This document shows positions 1-7,577 of a stretch of 64,000 bases of DNA, piece by piece. A program made the position numbers and the translations under genes. Position 1 is the stretch's first letter; every line of letters begins with the position of its first letter. Source of the DNA: Leifsonia sp. fls2-241-R2A-40a (GTDB lineage Bacteria > Actinomycetota > Actinomycetes > Actinomycetales > Microbacteriaceae); assembly GCF_030209575.1 (NCBI RefSeq), contig NZ_JARVRS010000001.1, positions 1,550,001 through 1,614,000 on the forward strand, read 5' to 3'. The notes under the pieces are model-generated. The model was not told the origin of the DNA. It was given only the letters and a program-made list of their open reading frames with translations, and made no database searches.

Positions 1-276
1 GACTACAGCCAGCCGCCATCTGTGAGCAACGACGACATCGGTCGCTGTAACAAGAGCGGTGGGCTGGACGTCATCGCGCTTCGAGATGCCATCCTTCGCA
101 ACCCGGACAATAAGGACGAGAGCGAAATCCTTGTCGCTTGCCTGAAAAGGGTCCACGCGGTCGCGCCGAGCTATACGGCTGACATGCTGGACTCGGGCAC
201 CGACCTTGATCGATTCATCAACACTGACAAGTTCGCAAAGTGCAATGAAGACCCGCTCGGCTACGGAGTCAAGTGA
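1..276 (+). CDS. C-terminal part of an unrecognised protein (5' end outside window)
   Basis: The frame is open from the first base of the window, so the gene probably starts upstream; a GTG at 22 is possible but has no clear ribosome-binding site. About 91 residues are visible, polar, with three cysteines and no membrane segment. Its stop overlaps the GTG start of the next gene (GTGA), so it is translationally coupled to the export operon that follows and may be a secreted substrate or accessory protein of that system. No family was recognised. Confidence 0.55.
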   Translation, partial: DYSQPPSVSNDDIGRCNKSGGLDVIALRDAILRNPDNKDESEILVACLKRVHAVAPSYTADMLDSGTDLDRFINTDKFAKCNEDPLGYGVK

Positions 277-1313
277 GAAAGTCGAGAATTGGGCGCGCCA
301 AGTCGATCGGACTTCTGAGCGTTGCGCTAGCGACCGCTGCGCTGGTCGGCGGAGCCGTCGTTGCGCTAATTCCGGAACGTCTGCCCGCGAGCGTCGAGCC
401 ACCGGCTCGCCCGAAGACGCTGCCCATTGTTCTTCAACCCTACGACGACCCGAGAACGGTGAGCTTCAGCGTCCAACCGGGCGCGGAGGCGTCACTGTTC
501 TCACCCGCAGCAGGTCTCGTTTCATCCTTCGAGTGCGTGCCGGGTGCGATGCTTCGCTCCGGGGAGGCAATCATCCATGTCGAAGGTTCCCCTCTCGTCG
601 CATTTTCTACGAGCGAGCCGCTGTGGCGGGACTTCGTTGCTGGCGACACGGGTGCCGACGTTCTGGCGGCACAACGGGAGCTCGAGAGGTTGGGTTACGC
701 GCTCCACGCCGACGGTCGTTACGGTGCCGCTACCGCGGCGGCACTGGCGAAGTTCATGAAGTCTGCGGGAATCGTGAACCCGGACCCGGCCAAGGTCAGA
801 GCTTCAGTGGTCTGGTTGCCCGCGCCGGTATCACGAGCGACAACGTGCGAAGCCCAGATCGGGCAAAGACTACGCGACGATGAGCGTCTCGCTTCTGTCA
901 GCGATGCTGTCCTGTCGGCGAAGGTCGCGCAGCTTCCGGACGGCGCCGTTCTGGGCCCGAGGGTACTGCGTTACAAAGGGCGATCGATACCCATTACTGA
1001 ATCGGGAATTGCGTCACCCATTGCCGCCGAGCTCCTCCCACCACGCAGTGCGAAGGCTGCGGAAGGAAATGAGGAGTCTCCGGAAGAACAATCGGGAACG
1101 GCGGCGCTTGCAGCTCCAATTCAGGTTGCCAGCGTCACACCCTCGGCCGTTTTCGGTCTGGACGGACAGGAGGGCTGCCTTCTGAGCGGCAACCGCATCG
1201 TGCCTGTGACCGTGGTGGGGTCGGCTCTTGGTCAGACTTTCGTTCGCTTCAAAGTGGCTAAGGTTCCGGATGTCATCAATCTCGACCCGGATTCCCATCG
1301 AAGATGCGCCTGA
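273..1313 (+). CDS. Membrane-anchored ABC-exporter adaptor with peptidoglycan-binding domain
   Basis: 346 aa with a basic N-terminus and one membrane segment (about residues 11-33), then an extracytoplasmic part. Residues about 118-166 (DTGADV, LQ-type helix, DGRYGAATAAAL) match the PG_binding_1 fold. The rest resembles the HlyD/MacA-like adaptors that accompany MacB-type ABC transporters in actinobacteria. The GTG start at 273 overlaps the previous stop, and the end overlaps the ATPase gene by 10 nt, giving an adaptor-ATPase-permease operon. The likely role is to link the transporter to the cell wall and guide an exported substrate, which is not known. Confidence 0.7.
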   Translation: MRKSRIGRAKSIGLLSVALATAALVGGAVVALIPERLPASVEPPARPKTLPIVLQPYDDPRTVSFSVQPGAEASLFSPAAGLVSSFECVPGAMLRSGEAIIHVEGSPLVAFSTSEPLWRDFVAGDTGADVLAAQRELERLGYALHADGRYGAATAAALAKFMKSAGIVNPDPAKVRASVVWLPAPVSRATTCEAQIGQRLRDDERLASVSDAVLSAKVAQLPDGAVLGPRVLRYKGRSIPITESGIASPIAAELLPPRSAKAAEGNEESPEEQSGTAALAAPIQVASVTPSAVFGLDGQEGCLLSGNRIVPVTVVGSALGQTFVRFKVAKVPDVINLDPDSHRRCA

Positions 1314-1915
1314 AACTGGAAAATCTGGGTCATGCGTTCTCTGAGGGCAGGTGGCTATTTCGAGGGTTGACGGGCGAGATCGTGAGCGGCAGCACCTACG
1401 CGGTCACCGGACCGTCCGGGTCAGGGAAGAGCACGCTTCTCTCACTGCTCGCCGGGTGGCATCAGCCAGTGGAGGGCAACATCACGCGCGACGAATGTCG
1501 CTCCGTCGCGTGGGTCTTTCAGAATCCGTTCGGCGTCGCTCGTCGTACGGCCCAGGACCACGTTGCGTTGGCGCTACTGGCCCAGGGACTCTCGCCTGCT
1601 CGAGCGGACGCGCAGGCAGCGGTCCTGCTCGACCGCTTTGGGCTGCGTCAAGTACGTAATCGTGCTTTCTCTGCGCTATCGGGCGGGGAAGCACAGCGAT
1701 TGATGCTTGCGCGGGCTGTCGCTTCGGACGCGGACGTCTTGCTAGTGGATGAGCCGACGGCGCAGCTGGATCGAAGCAGCGCGAGGATCGTAAATGAAAC
1801 CATTGGTCAGCTTGCGCGTCGCGACAAGATCGTGGTGATCGCGACCCATGACGAAGAGACGCGGGCGCGATGCAGGCGCTCAATCGACCTCGGCGTGAGC
1901 GGGGTATTCGCTTGA
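1304..1915 (+). CDS. ABC transporter ATP-binding protein (LolD/MacB type)
   Basis: 203 aa. The Walker A motif GPSGSGKST lies at residues 36-44, the ABC signature ALSGGEAQ at 124-131, Walker B VLLVDEP at 145-151, and an H-loop (ATHDEE) near the C-terminus. The compact size fits the LolD/MacB subfamily that powers mechanotransmission-type permeases rather than importers. It overlaps the adaptor gene upstream, and its TGA stop overlaps the TTG start of the permease gene, so the three products are likely made together. Confidence 0.88.
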   Translation: MRLKLENLGHAFSEGRWLFRGLTGEIVSGSTYAVTGPSGSGKSTLLSLLAGWHQPVEGNITRDECRSVAWVFQNPFGVARRTAQDHVALALLAQGLSPARADAQAAVLLDRFGLRQVRNRAFSALSGGEAQRLMLARAVASDADVLLVDEPTAQLDRSSARIVNETIGQLARRDKIVVIATHDEETRARCRRSIDLGVSGVFA

Positions 1916-2976
1916 AATGGCGTGCCATCTGTCGCGAGGCATGGCGCAATCTTGTCTCCGGTACGTCTCGCACTGCGATGTTTAGTGCTGCTTTGGCGCT
2001 CGCGTGCATCTGCTCCATCGCGGCGGACGGAGTTGCCATCCAGGACATCCTTGTGCGAGCAGATTCCTTTCATCAGTCTGGTGGTTCTATTTGGGTTATT
2101 TCCTCATCCGATCGAGTCGATGCCGCGCTCTGCGAGAGGTTGGCATCCGTGCCAGGCGTCAAATCAGCTGGAGCCATAAAGCGGTCGATCGAACGGGTGA
2201 CGCCCGTCCTCCTCTCTGATTCGCCCATCCCCGTATCGGCGATCACGCCTGGCTTCGTGCGACTTCTGGGTGCTCACCTTGGGTCGAGCGGCCTTCTTGC
2301 TGGGCCGGAAGTGTTGGAGGCCGTAGGCGCGCGGTTCGACCTAGAGACAACCGGCCGCGGCGAGGTTCACCTGGCGGGCTCGTTCGAGTTCCCGTCCGAT
2401 GGCCGATCAGGCGACCTCAGATGGGCGCTCCTCTCCCCCTCACCTGCCCGGGGTGCCTTCGATGAGTGTTGGATCGATATCTGGCCAGCCGACACGTCGC
2501 TGAAGCGTGTCCTCTACGCCACACTCGTGCCCGGTGACTCTCACGCTTCGGCACCGGAAGTCACCCAGATCAACTCGCGGCTCGGCGTCGTCTTCGATGC
2601 TGACAAAGCCATCCGAAGCCGCTCGACCGCCGTATTCCCGTCGGGCTGCGGGGCCATTGGGTTTGCCCTGGGCATTGTTGTGGTTTTCTTGAGACGTCTC
2701 GAGTTCGCTTCTGCCCTCCACGCAGGAATTTCACGAAGAGGCCTTCTCGGGATTTCGCTCCTCGAGACGAGCGCGTGGGTTGGCCTAGCGGCGGCGGCCG
2801 CGCTTGCAGCGGGGGTCATCGCGAGTTCGACACTCGCCGAAGGGCGCGATCTCGTCATTCAAGGTGCCGTGAGGACCGTCATCGTCAGCACCTTCGGTAG
2901 CTTCGCCGGAAGTCTCCTGGCTCTGGGGTTCATTCGCGAAAGTCGGCTGTACTCATACTTCAAATCCAGGAGCTGA
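1912..2976 (+). CDS. ABC transporter permease (MacB/FtsX-like)
   Basis: 354 aa. I place the start at TTG 1912, which overlaps the ATPase stop (TTGA) with GGGG 9 nt upstream; the frame is open back to an ATG at 1870, but that start would overlap the ATPase by 46 nt. There is one N-terminal membrane helix, a large outer domain (residues about 40-240), then three C-terminal helices, which is the MacB/FtsX topology. The outer domain contains a MacB-like stretch (SVPGVKSAGAI). It partners the ATPase and adaptor upstream in export of an unidentified substrate. Confidence 0.75.
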   Translation: MKWRAICREAWRNLVSGTSRTAMFSAALALACICSIAADGVAIQDILVRADSFHQSGGSIWVISSSDRVDAALCERLASVPGVKSAGAIKRSIERVTPVLLSDSPIPVSAITPGFVRLLGAHLGSSGLLAGPEVLEAVGARFDLETTGRGEVHLAGSFEFPSDGRSGDLRWALLSPSPARGAFDECWIDIWPADTSLKRVLYATLVPGDSHASAPEVTQINSRLGVVFDADKAIRSRSTAVFPSGCGAIGFALGIVVVFLRRLEFASALHAGISRRGLLGISLLETSAWVGLAAAAALAAGVIASSTLAEGRDLVIQGAVRTVIVSTFGSFAGSLLALGFIRESRLYSYFKSRS

Positions 2977-3487
2977 CCGGCGGCGGGCCCGCTCCGGCCC
3001 GAGTCGCGCCGCCGGTCCGCAACGAACCTGGCGCCGGCGTCATCGGTGGGGGTGTCGGCGATGGCCTGGCCCTGAAAGCGCGGCCGAGTGCCGCCACCGA
3101 TACGGCCGGCTGACGCTCGTGGGCGAGCCTTCCCGGCGCCCTCGTGCCGTGAATCAAGGTGAGAGTGAATGCCGAGACGACGCTCACGAACCGCGACCAG
3201 ATGGGGTTCCGGATGCTCGTGGGCCCCGAGGCGCTCCGCCAGGGCTTCGTGGTACCCGGCGCGGTCGTTCCTCGGCGGCCGCGCCCCGCGGGAGATCCGT
3301 CGCCGGAACCGCGGACGCGAGCTCGGCTGACGGCTCCCGTCCCCGCCTGGCGTCGGGCTGGTGAAGGATGCAACCGCTCCCGTCTCCGACGTACCGCGGT
3401 CGGGTAGGAGATTCGGGCGTCCCAGTGCCGAATCTCCGTCGATGCGACCCGAATCTCCGACGTCAGGGCAAGCGCGAGGGCTGACCC
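2977..3487. other. Intergenic region without an intact gene; possible degraded coding fragment
   Basis: No ORF here has convincing coding character. On the plus strand around 3165-3300 one frame reads like a real protein segment (residues such as ETTLTNRDQMGFRMLVG and EALRQGFVV) and appears to continue in another frame after about 3265, suggesting a frameshifted C-terminal remnant. I could not name the family. A plausible ribosome-binding site (AAGGTGAG) precedes it near 3156. Confidence 0.3.
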
Positions 3488-4375
3488 TCAGGGCGTCTCG
3501 TCCAGTCCCAGCTCGCGGCGCCAGTGGGCCAGGAACTCCGCACCTGCGTCGTCGTGGATGGCGTCGCCGATGGTGATGACCTCGTAGGGCCGCTCGAGCA
3601 CGCCGTCGGCGGGGCGCACATCCACGTGGGCCACCTCGTAGCCGGCGTCGTGCACGAAGTCCGCCATCTTGTAGTCGCTGCGCGAGTCGCCGACGGAGCG
3701 CCAGCGCCGGGGGAGCGGTCCGCGCGCCGCGAAGTAGTCGAACGCCCGCTGCGCGCCGCGGTCCTTGTCGAGCAGCACCGACTCGATGTCGGTGGAGATG
3801 ATCGTCGGGTCGATGCGGAACGGCACCGCCCCGGACGCGTCGGGCGAGACGCGGGACCCGTACCGCAGGCCCACGCCGAGACCGGTGAGCACGTCGAACG
3901 CCGCATCCTGGAACCGGCTCTGCGCCTCGGCGTAGGTCTCCGCATCCACGTCGGTGCGCTGCTCGACGGAGATCATCGCGCGCTTCGTCTCGTCGAAGAA
4001 CATCGTGTCGGCGAAGCGGTCGCGCACGAGCCGGCGGACGGCGTCGACCGCGTCGGGCGAGAACGCGACCGTCTCGTCGACGGTCACCTCGCCCATCCCC
4101 TCGCCCGTGACCGGCGCCCACGCGCCGCCCTTCTCGAACACGCCGAACATCCGGGCGCCGTGCTGGTCGAGGGCGTCGCCGAGCCCGGCGTCGCAGAGCG
4201 GATCCACCACCTGATTGCGGATGAAGTCGCCCGACCGGCCGGTGATGAACGCGATCGGCACGCCCGCGGCCGCCATGGCGACCAGGTCGGTGACGATGCT
4301 GCGGATGGCGATGGTGCGCGTGACGGGACTCGCGATGGGTCCGTCCACGTCGAAGAGCAGTCCGAGATTGTGCAC
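3488..4375 (-). CDS. HAD-superfamily hydrolase (trehalose/sucrose-phosphatase-like)
   Basis: 295 aa from the GTG at 4375. HAD motif I (LLFDVDGPIASP, Asp9/Asp11) sits right at the N-terminus, motif II is AFITGRSGDF, and motif IV is GDSRSDYKMAD near residue 250, all in the expected order. Members dephosphorylate sugar phosphates or related metabolites in the cytosol; the substrate cannot be told from sequence. An upstream ATG at 4408 would add 11 residues but overlap the divergent methyltransferase start, so GTG is preferred. The 31-nt gap to that gene must hold both promoters. Confidence 0.75.
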   Translation of the reverse strand: MHNLGLLFDVDGPIASPVTRTIAIRSIVTDLVAMAAAGVPIAFITGRSGDFIRNQVVDPLCDAGLGDALDQHGARMFGVFEKGGAWAPVTGEGMGEVTVDETVAFSPDAVDAVRRLVRDRFADTMFFDETKRAMISVEQRTDVDAETYAEAQSRFQDAAFDVLTGLGVGLRYGSRVSPDASGAVPFRIDPTIISTDIESVLLDKDRGAQRAFDYFAARGPLPRRWRSVGDSRSDYKMADFVHDAGYEVAHVDVRPADGVLERPYEVITIGDAIHDDAGAEFLAHWRRELGLDETP

Positions 4376-4406
4376 AGTCCATTGTCGCCGCTGCGAGAAT
4401 GGACGC

Positions 4407-5294
4407 ATGTCGCATCCCGAACCCGCAGCCGCACCGCTGTGGCATCCGGATGCTCCGAGCACCGTCGTCGCGGGCGACAACCTCGAGGTGCTCGCCGCCC
4501 TGCCGGACGCGTCGTTCCGGCTCATCTACCTCGACCCGCCGTTCAACACCGGCCGGTCGCAGGCGCGGCGGACGCTGACCTCGCGTCCCTCCGACGGCGG
4601 CGCGGGCAGCGTCATCGGCTTCAAGGGACGCAGCTACGAGCGGATCAAGGGCGACCTGCTCAGCTACGACGACCGCTTCGAGGACTACTGGGGGTTCCTC
4701 GAACCGCGGCTGATCGAGGCCTGGCGCGTGCTCGCCGCCGACGGCACCCTCTACCTGCACCTCGACTACCGCGAGTCGCACTACGCCAAGGTGCTGCTGG
4801 ATGCGCTGTTCGGCCGGGAGTCGTTCCTCAACGAGCTCATCTGGGCATACGACTACGGCGCCAAGCCGAAGAACCGGTGGCCGGCCAAGCACGACACGAT
4901 CCTCGTCTACGTGAAGGATCCGTCCGCCTACCACTTCGACTCGGCGGCGGTCGAGCGCGAGCCGTACATGGCGCCCGGGCTGGTGACCCCCGAGAAGGCC
5001 CAGCTCGGCAAGCTGCCGACCGACGTCTGGTGGCACACCATCGTCTCGCCGACCGGCCGGGAGAAGACGGGGTACCCGACGCAGAAGCCGGAGGGGGTGC
5101 TGCGCCGGATCGTGCAGGCGTCGAGCCGCGAGGGCGACTGGGTGCTCGACTTCTTCGCCGGCAGCGGCACCACGGGCGCGGTCGCCTCCGCGCTGGGGCG
5201 CCGGTTCCTCCTGGTCGACAGCAATCCGGCCGCGATCGAGGTCATGCGCGAACGACTCGGCGCGGGTGACGCGGCGGTCCGGTTCGTCGGCTGA
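4407..5294 (+). CDS. Site-specific DNA methyltransferase, beta class (N6-adenine or N4-cytosine)
   Basis: 295 aa. The catalytic motif IV (LDPPFNTG, residues 42-49) precedes the SAM-binding motif I (DFFAGSGTTG, around residue 250), the order that defines beta-class amino-methyltransferases. The central region resembles the type III Mod/CcrM core (HLDYRESHYAKVLLD, YPTQKPE). There is no restriction endonuclease or specificity subunit nearby, so it looks like an orphan methylase with a possible regulatory or housekeeping role. The -10-like GAGAAT ends 6 nt before the ATG, suggesting leaderless translation. The recognition sequence cannot be predicted. Confidence 0.85.
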   Translation: MSHPEPAAAPLWHPDAPSTVVAGDNLEVLAALPDASFRLIYLDPPFNTGRSQARRTLTSRPSDGGAGSVIGFKGRSYERIKGDLLSYDDRFEDYWGFLEPRLIEAWRVLAADGTLYLHLDYRESHYAKVLLDALFGRESFLNELIWAYDYGAKPKNRWPAKHDTILVYVKDPSAYHFDSAAVEREPYMAPGLVTPEKAQLGKLPTDVWWHTIVSPTGREKTGYPTQKPEGVLRRIVQASSREGDWVLDFFAGSGTTGAVASALGRRFLLVDSNPAAIEVMRERLGAGDAAVRFVG

Positions 5295-5318
5295 CGGCTG
5301 ACGGCTGACGCCTGACGG
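5289..5318. repeat. Short tandem repeat of GCTGACGG
   Basis: About three and a half copies of an 8-nt unit (GCTGACGG, the last copies diverged) overlap the methyltransferase stop and extend into the convergent intergenic gap. Probably slippage-derived; no function is evident. Confidence 0.5.
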
Positions 5319-5337
5319 CCGAGCGCTGCCCCGCCGG

Positions 5338-5757
5338 TCAGGCGGGATGCTCGACGTGCGACTTCAGCGCCCGCATCGTCCGTCTGCTCTCGGCGGCGGC
5401 CATCCAGACGAGCATGGGCTGCGTCGCCCGGAAGAAGCCATGGGTGGTGAGCTCGCCGACCCGGGTCACGTGCGTGACGGGTCCGGTTCCGTCGAGGTCG
5501 TAGCGGATGTCGGCGTCGATGCTCCCGGACCGTTTCGCCTGGTGGAACCGCAGCGCGCGGTCGGGGACCTCTTCGACGACCTGGCCCGGCATCCGGCCGA
5601 CCATCGTCGTGTCCTCGTAGCCGGCCACCCGGCCGCGGGTGCCGCGATAGACCATCGAGTGATGGAGCCACGCGGGATACTCGTCCACGGCCCGGAGGGC
5701 GAGGTACACCTCGTGCGCCGGGGCGTCGATGTCGATGGTGTTCGTGATGCGTCTCAT
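5338..5757 (-). CDS. SRPBCC-family protein (polyketide cyclase/START-like)
   Basis: 139 aa from the ATG at 5757; the frame is open a further 24 nt upstream without a better start. The N-terminus (ITNTIDIDAPAHEVYLALR) and the alternating strand pattern are typical of SRPBCC helix-grip domains, which bind small hydrophobic ligands. It is convergent with the methyltransferase and divergent from the PAP2 phosphatase. No catalytic residues point to a specific reaction. Confidence 0.65.
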   Translation of the reverse strand: MRRITNTIDIDAPAHEVYLALRAVDEYPAWLHHSMVYRGTRGRVAGYEDTTMVGRMPGQVVEEVPDRALRFHQAKRSGSIDADIRYDLDGTGPVTHVTRVGELTTHGFFRATQPMLVWMAAAESRRTMRALKSHVEHPA

Positions 5758-5864
5758 GGTGCTCGGTCTACACCCGTGCACACCCGGGCGAGCTAGCGGG
5801 GTTCTCCCCCACCTCGGCGTTCATCCGGAATTCTCAGAGGGGTGTGTGGAAGGGTGGATGCACT

Positions 5865-6689
5865 ATGCGAACACGCCTCCGAGCCCTCCCCTTCCTGTGG
5901 GGTGCCCTGGTCTCGGCCGTACTGTTCGCGGCCGTCTACCTGGTGTTCGTGCAGAGCTACATCGGGCAGGTGATCGACGAGCGCGCGTTCGCCGGCGCGG
6001 ACGCCTGGAAGGGCGACGTCATCGATTTCGCCCAGAGTTTCCTCGACGCGCTGCCGGTGGCCTCCGTAGTGATCGGGGCGGTCGTGGCGATCGTGATCGT
6101 GCTCGTCCGGCGCAACTGGCTGGTGTTCGGCGTCGCCGTCGGAGCGGCGATCGGAGCCAACGTCAGCACGCAGCTGCTCAAGTACACCATCCTGTCGCGG
6201 CCCGAGAAGGGCGTGGATGTGGGGCTCGCCAACTCGCTCCCGTCCGGTCACACCGCGGTCGCCGCCTCCGCCGCCCTCGTGGTCTTCCTGCTGGCGGCGC
6301 CGAAGTACCGGCCGCTGGCGGCCATCGTCGGCTCGATCTTCGCGATCGCGGCGGGCGCATCCACGCTGGTGGAGCAGTGGCACCGCCCGAGCGACGTGGT
6401 GGCCGGGATGCTCGTCGTCGCGTTCTGGGGCTGCCTGGCCGGGATCGTCCTCTCGTGGCTGCACCTGCCCGGCGCCGAGCCTCCGGTGCGGAGCAAGCTG
6501 TGGCCGCTGGTCTGGATCGGCGTCGTCTGTGCCGTCGGATCCATCGTGGCGCTGCTGGTGACCTACTTCTCGGCGCAGTCGGGCACCGAGCACCTCTTCA
6601 TCGCGTATGCGGGCGGGGTCGCCGCGATCGTCGCCACCGGTTTCGTGCTCGCCGCAGCGGGCAACCGTCTGTACCGCCGGCTGGCGTGA
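5865..6689 (+). CDS. PAP2-family membrane phosphatase
   Basis: 274 aa with about six membrane helices. The three PAP2 signature motifs are present: K106-x5-RP (KYTILSRP), PSGH (residues 126-129) and the WHRPSD segment with His173/Asp177. Such enzymes remove phosphate from lipid phosphates (phosphatidic acid or undecaprenyl pyrophosphate) at the outer membrane face. The ATG at 5865 has a ribosome-binding site (GGAAGGGTGG) upstream; an in-frame GTG at 5844 is less likely. It is transcribed alone. Confidence 0.82.
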   Translation: MRTRLRALPFLWGALVSAVLFAAVYLVFVQSYIGQVIDERAFAGADAWKGDVIDFAQSFLDALPVASVVIGAVVAIVIVLVRRNWLVFGVAVGAAIGANVSTQLLKYTILSRPEKGVDVGLANSLPSGHTAVAASAALVVFLLAAPKYRPLAAIVGSIFAIAAGASTLVEQWHRPSDVVAGMLVVAFWGCLAGIVLSWLHLPGAEPPVRSKLWPLVWIGVVCAVGSIVALLVTYFSAQSGTEHLFIAYAGGVAAIVATGFVLAAAGNRLYRRLA

Positions 6690-6698
6690 GCGGATCGC

Positions 6699-7559
6699 TC
6701 ACTCGCTGAAGAACGACGTGAGGTCACGCGCGAGTGCGTCCGGAGCCTCCTCGGCGACATGGTGTCCCGACGCGATGCCGTGCCCGCGCACATCCACCGC
6801 CCAGTCCCGCCAGATCTCCAACGGGTCGCCGAACAGTTGCTCCAGGTCGTCGTGCAGGGACCAGAGGACGAGCAGCGGCATCGAGAGCCGTCGGCCGGCC
6901 GCGCGGTCCGACTCCTCGTCGGCGCGGTCGACGGTGAGGCCGGCGCGGTAGTCCTCCAGCATCGCCCGCACGACCTCCGGGCGGTGGACGGCCTCCCGCC
7001 GCTCCGCGAAGTTCTCTGCACCCATGGCGTCGGGATCGCCGTGGTACCAGGCGTCCGGATCGGCGCCGATCACCCGTTCGGGCACCTCCGGCTGTGCGAA
7101 GAAGAACCAGTGGAACCACGCGGTCGCGAACTCCGGCGTCATCCGGTCGAGGTGCTCCACGATCGGGATGCAGTCGAGCAGGGCCACCCGGCGCACGGCC
7201 TCGGGATGGTCCAGGGCGAGCCGGAAGGCCACGTAGCTGCCGCGGTCGTGCCCGACGAGGTCGAATCGGTCGTGGCCGAGCTGCCGCATGAGTTCGAGGA
7301 TGTCCCCGGCCATCGCCCGCTTCGACGCCTGGGCGTGATCCGACCGGGGCGCCGGCGCGCTCGAACGCCCGTACCCGCGCAGGTCGGGGACGACCACCGT
7401 GAACCCCTGCTCGGCGAGCACGGGCGCGACACGATGCCAGGTCGCGCCCGTACGGGGATGCCCGTGCAGGAGCACCAGCGGTGGACCTTTGCCGCCGTGG
7501 CGGACGTGGATGGTCGCCTCGCCGACATCGACGTCGGCGTGCGCGAATCCCTCGAACAC
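6699..7559 (-). CDS. Alpha/beta hydrolase, haloacetate-dehalogenase-like
   Basis: 286 aa. The nucleophile elbow GHDRG puts Asp105 in the catalytic position rather than Ser, as in haloalkanoate dehalogenases and epoxide hydrolases. Other residues of the fluoroacetate dehalogenase site also appear to be present: His150-Trp151 (FHWFFFAQPEVPE), Tyr204 (LEDYRAG) and the base His266 (ASGHHVAEEAP). However, the second carboxylate-binding Arg that those enzymes carry four residues after the nucleophile is Tyr109 here (DRGSY). The fold and Asp mechanism are well supported; the actual halo-acid substrate is uncertain. Confidence 0.75.
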   Translation of the reverse strand: MFEGFAHADVDVGEATIHVRHGGKGPPLVLLHGHPRTGATWHRVAPVLAEQGFTVVVPDLRGYGRSSAPAPRSDHAQASKRAMAGDILELMRQLGHDRFDLVGHDRGSYVAFRLALDHPEAVRRVALLDCIPIVEHLDRMTPEFATAWFHWFFFAQPEVPERVIGADPDAWYHGDPDAMGAENFAERREAVHRPEVVRAMLEDYRAGLTVDRADEESDRAAGRRLSMPLLVLWSLHDDLEQLFGDPLEIWRDWAVDVRGHGIASGHHVAEEAPDALARDLTSFFSE

Positions 7560-7577
7560 CCGGCTACCGGGAGGACG

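Noticed and set aside
2859-5036. 725-codon minus-strand frame across the methyltransferase and HAD genes
   Set aside because: Shadow frame; overlaps two genes with full catalytic motifs.
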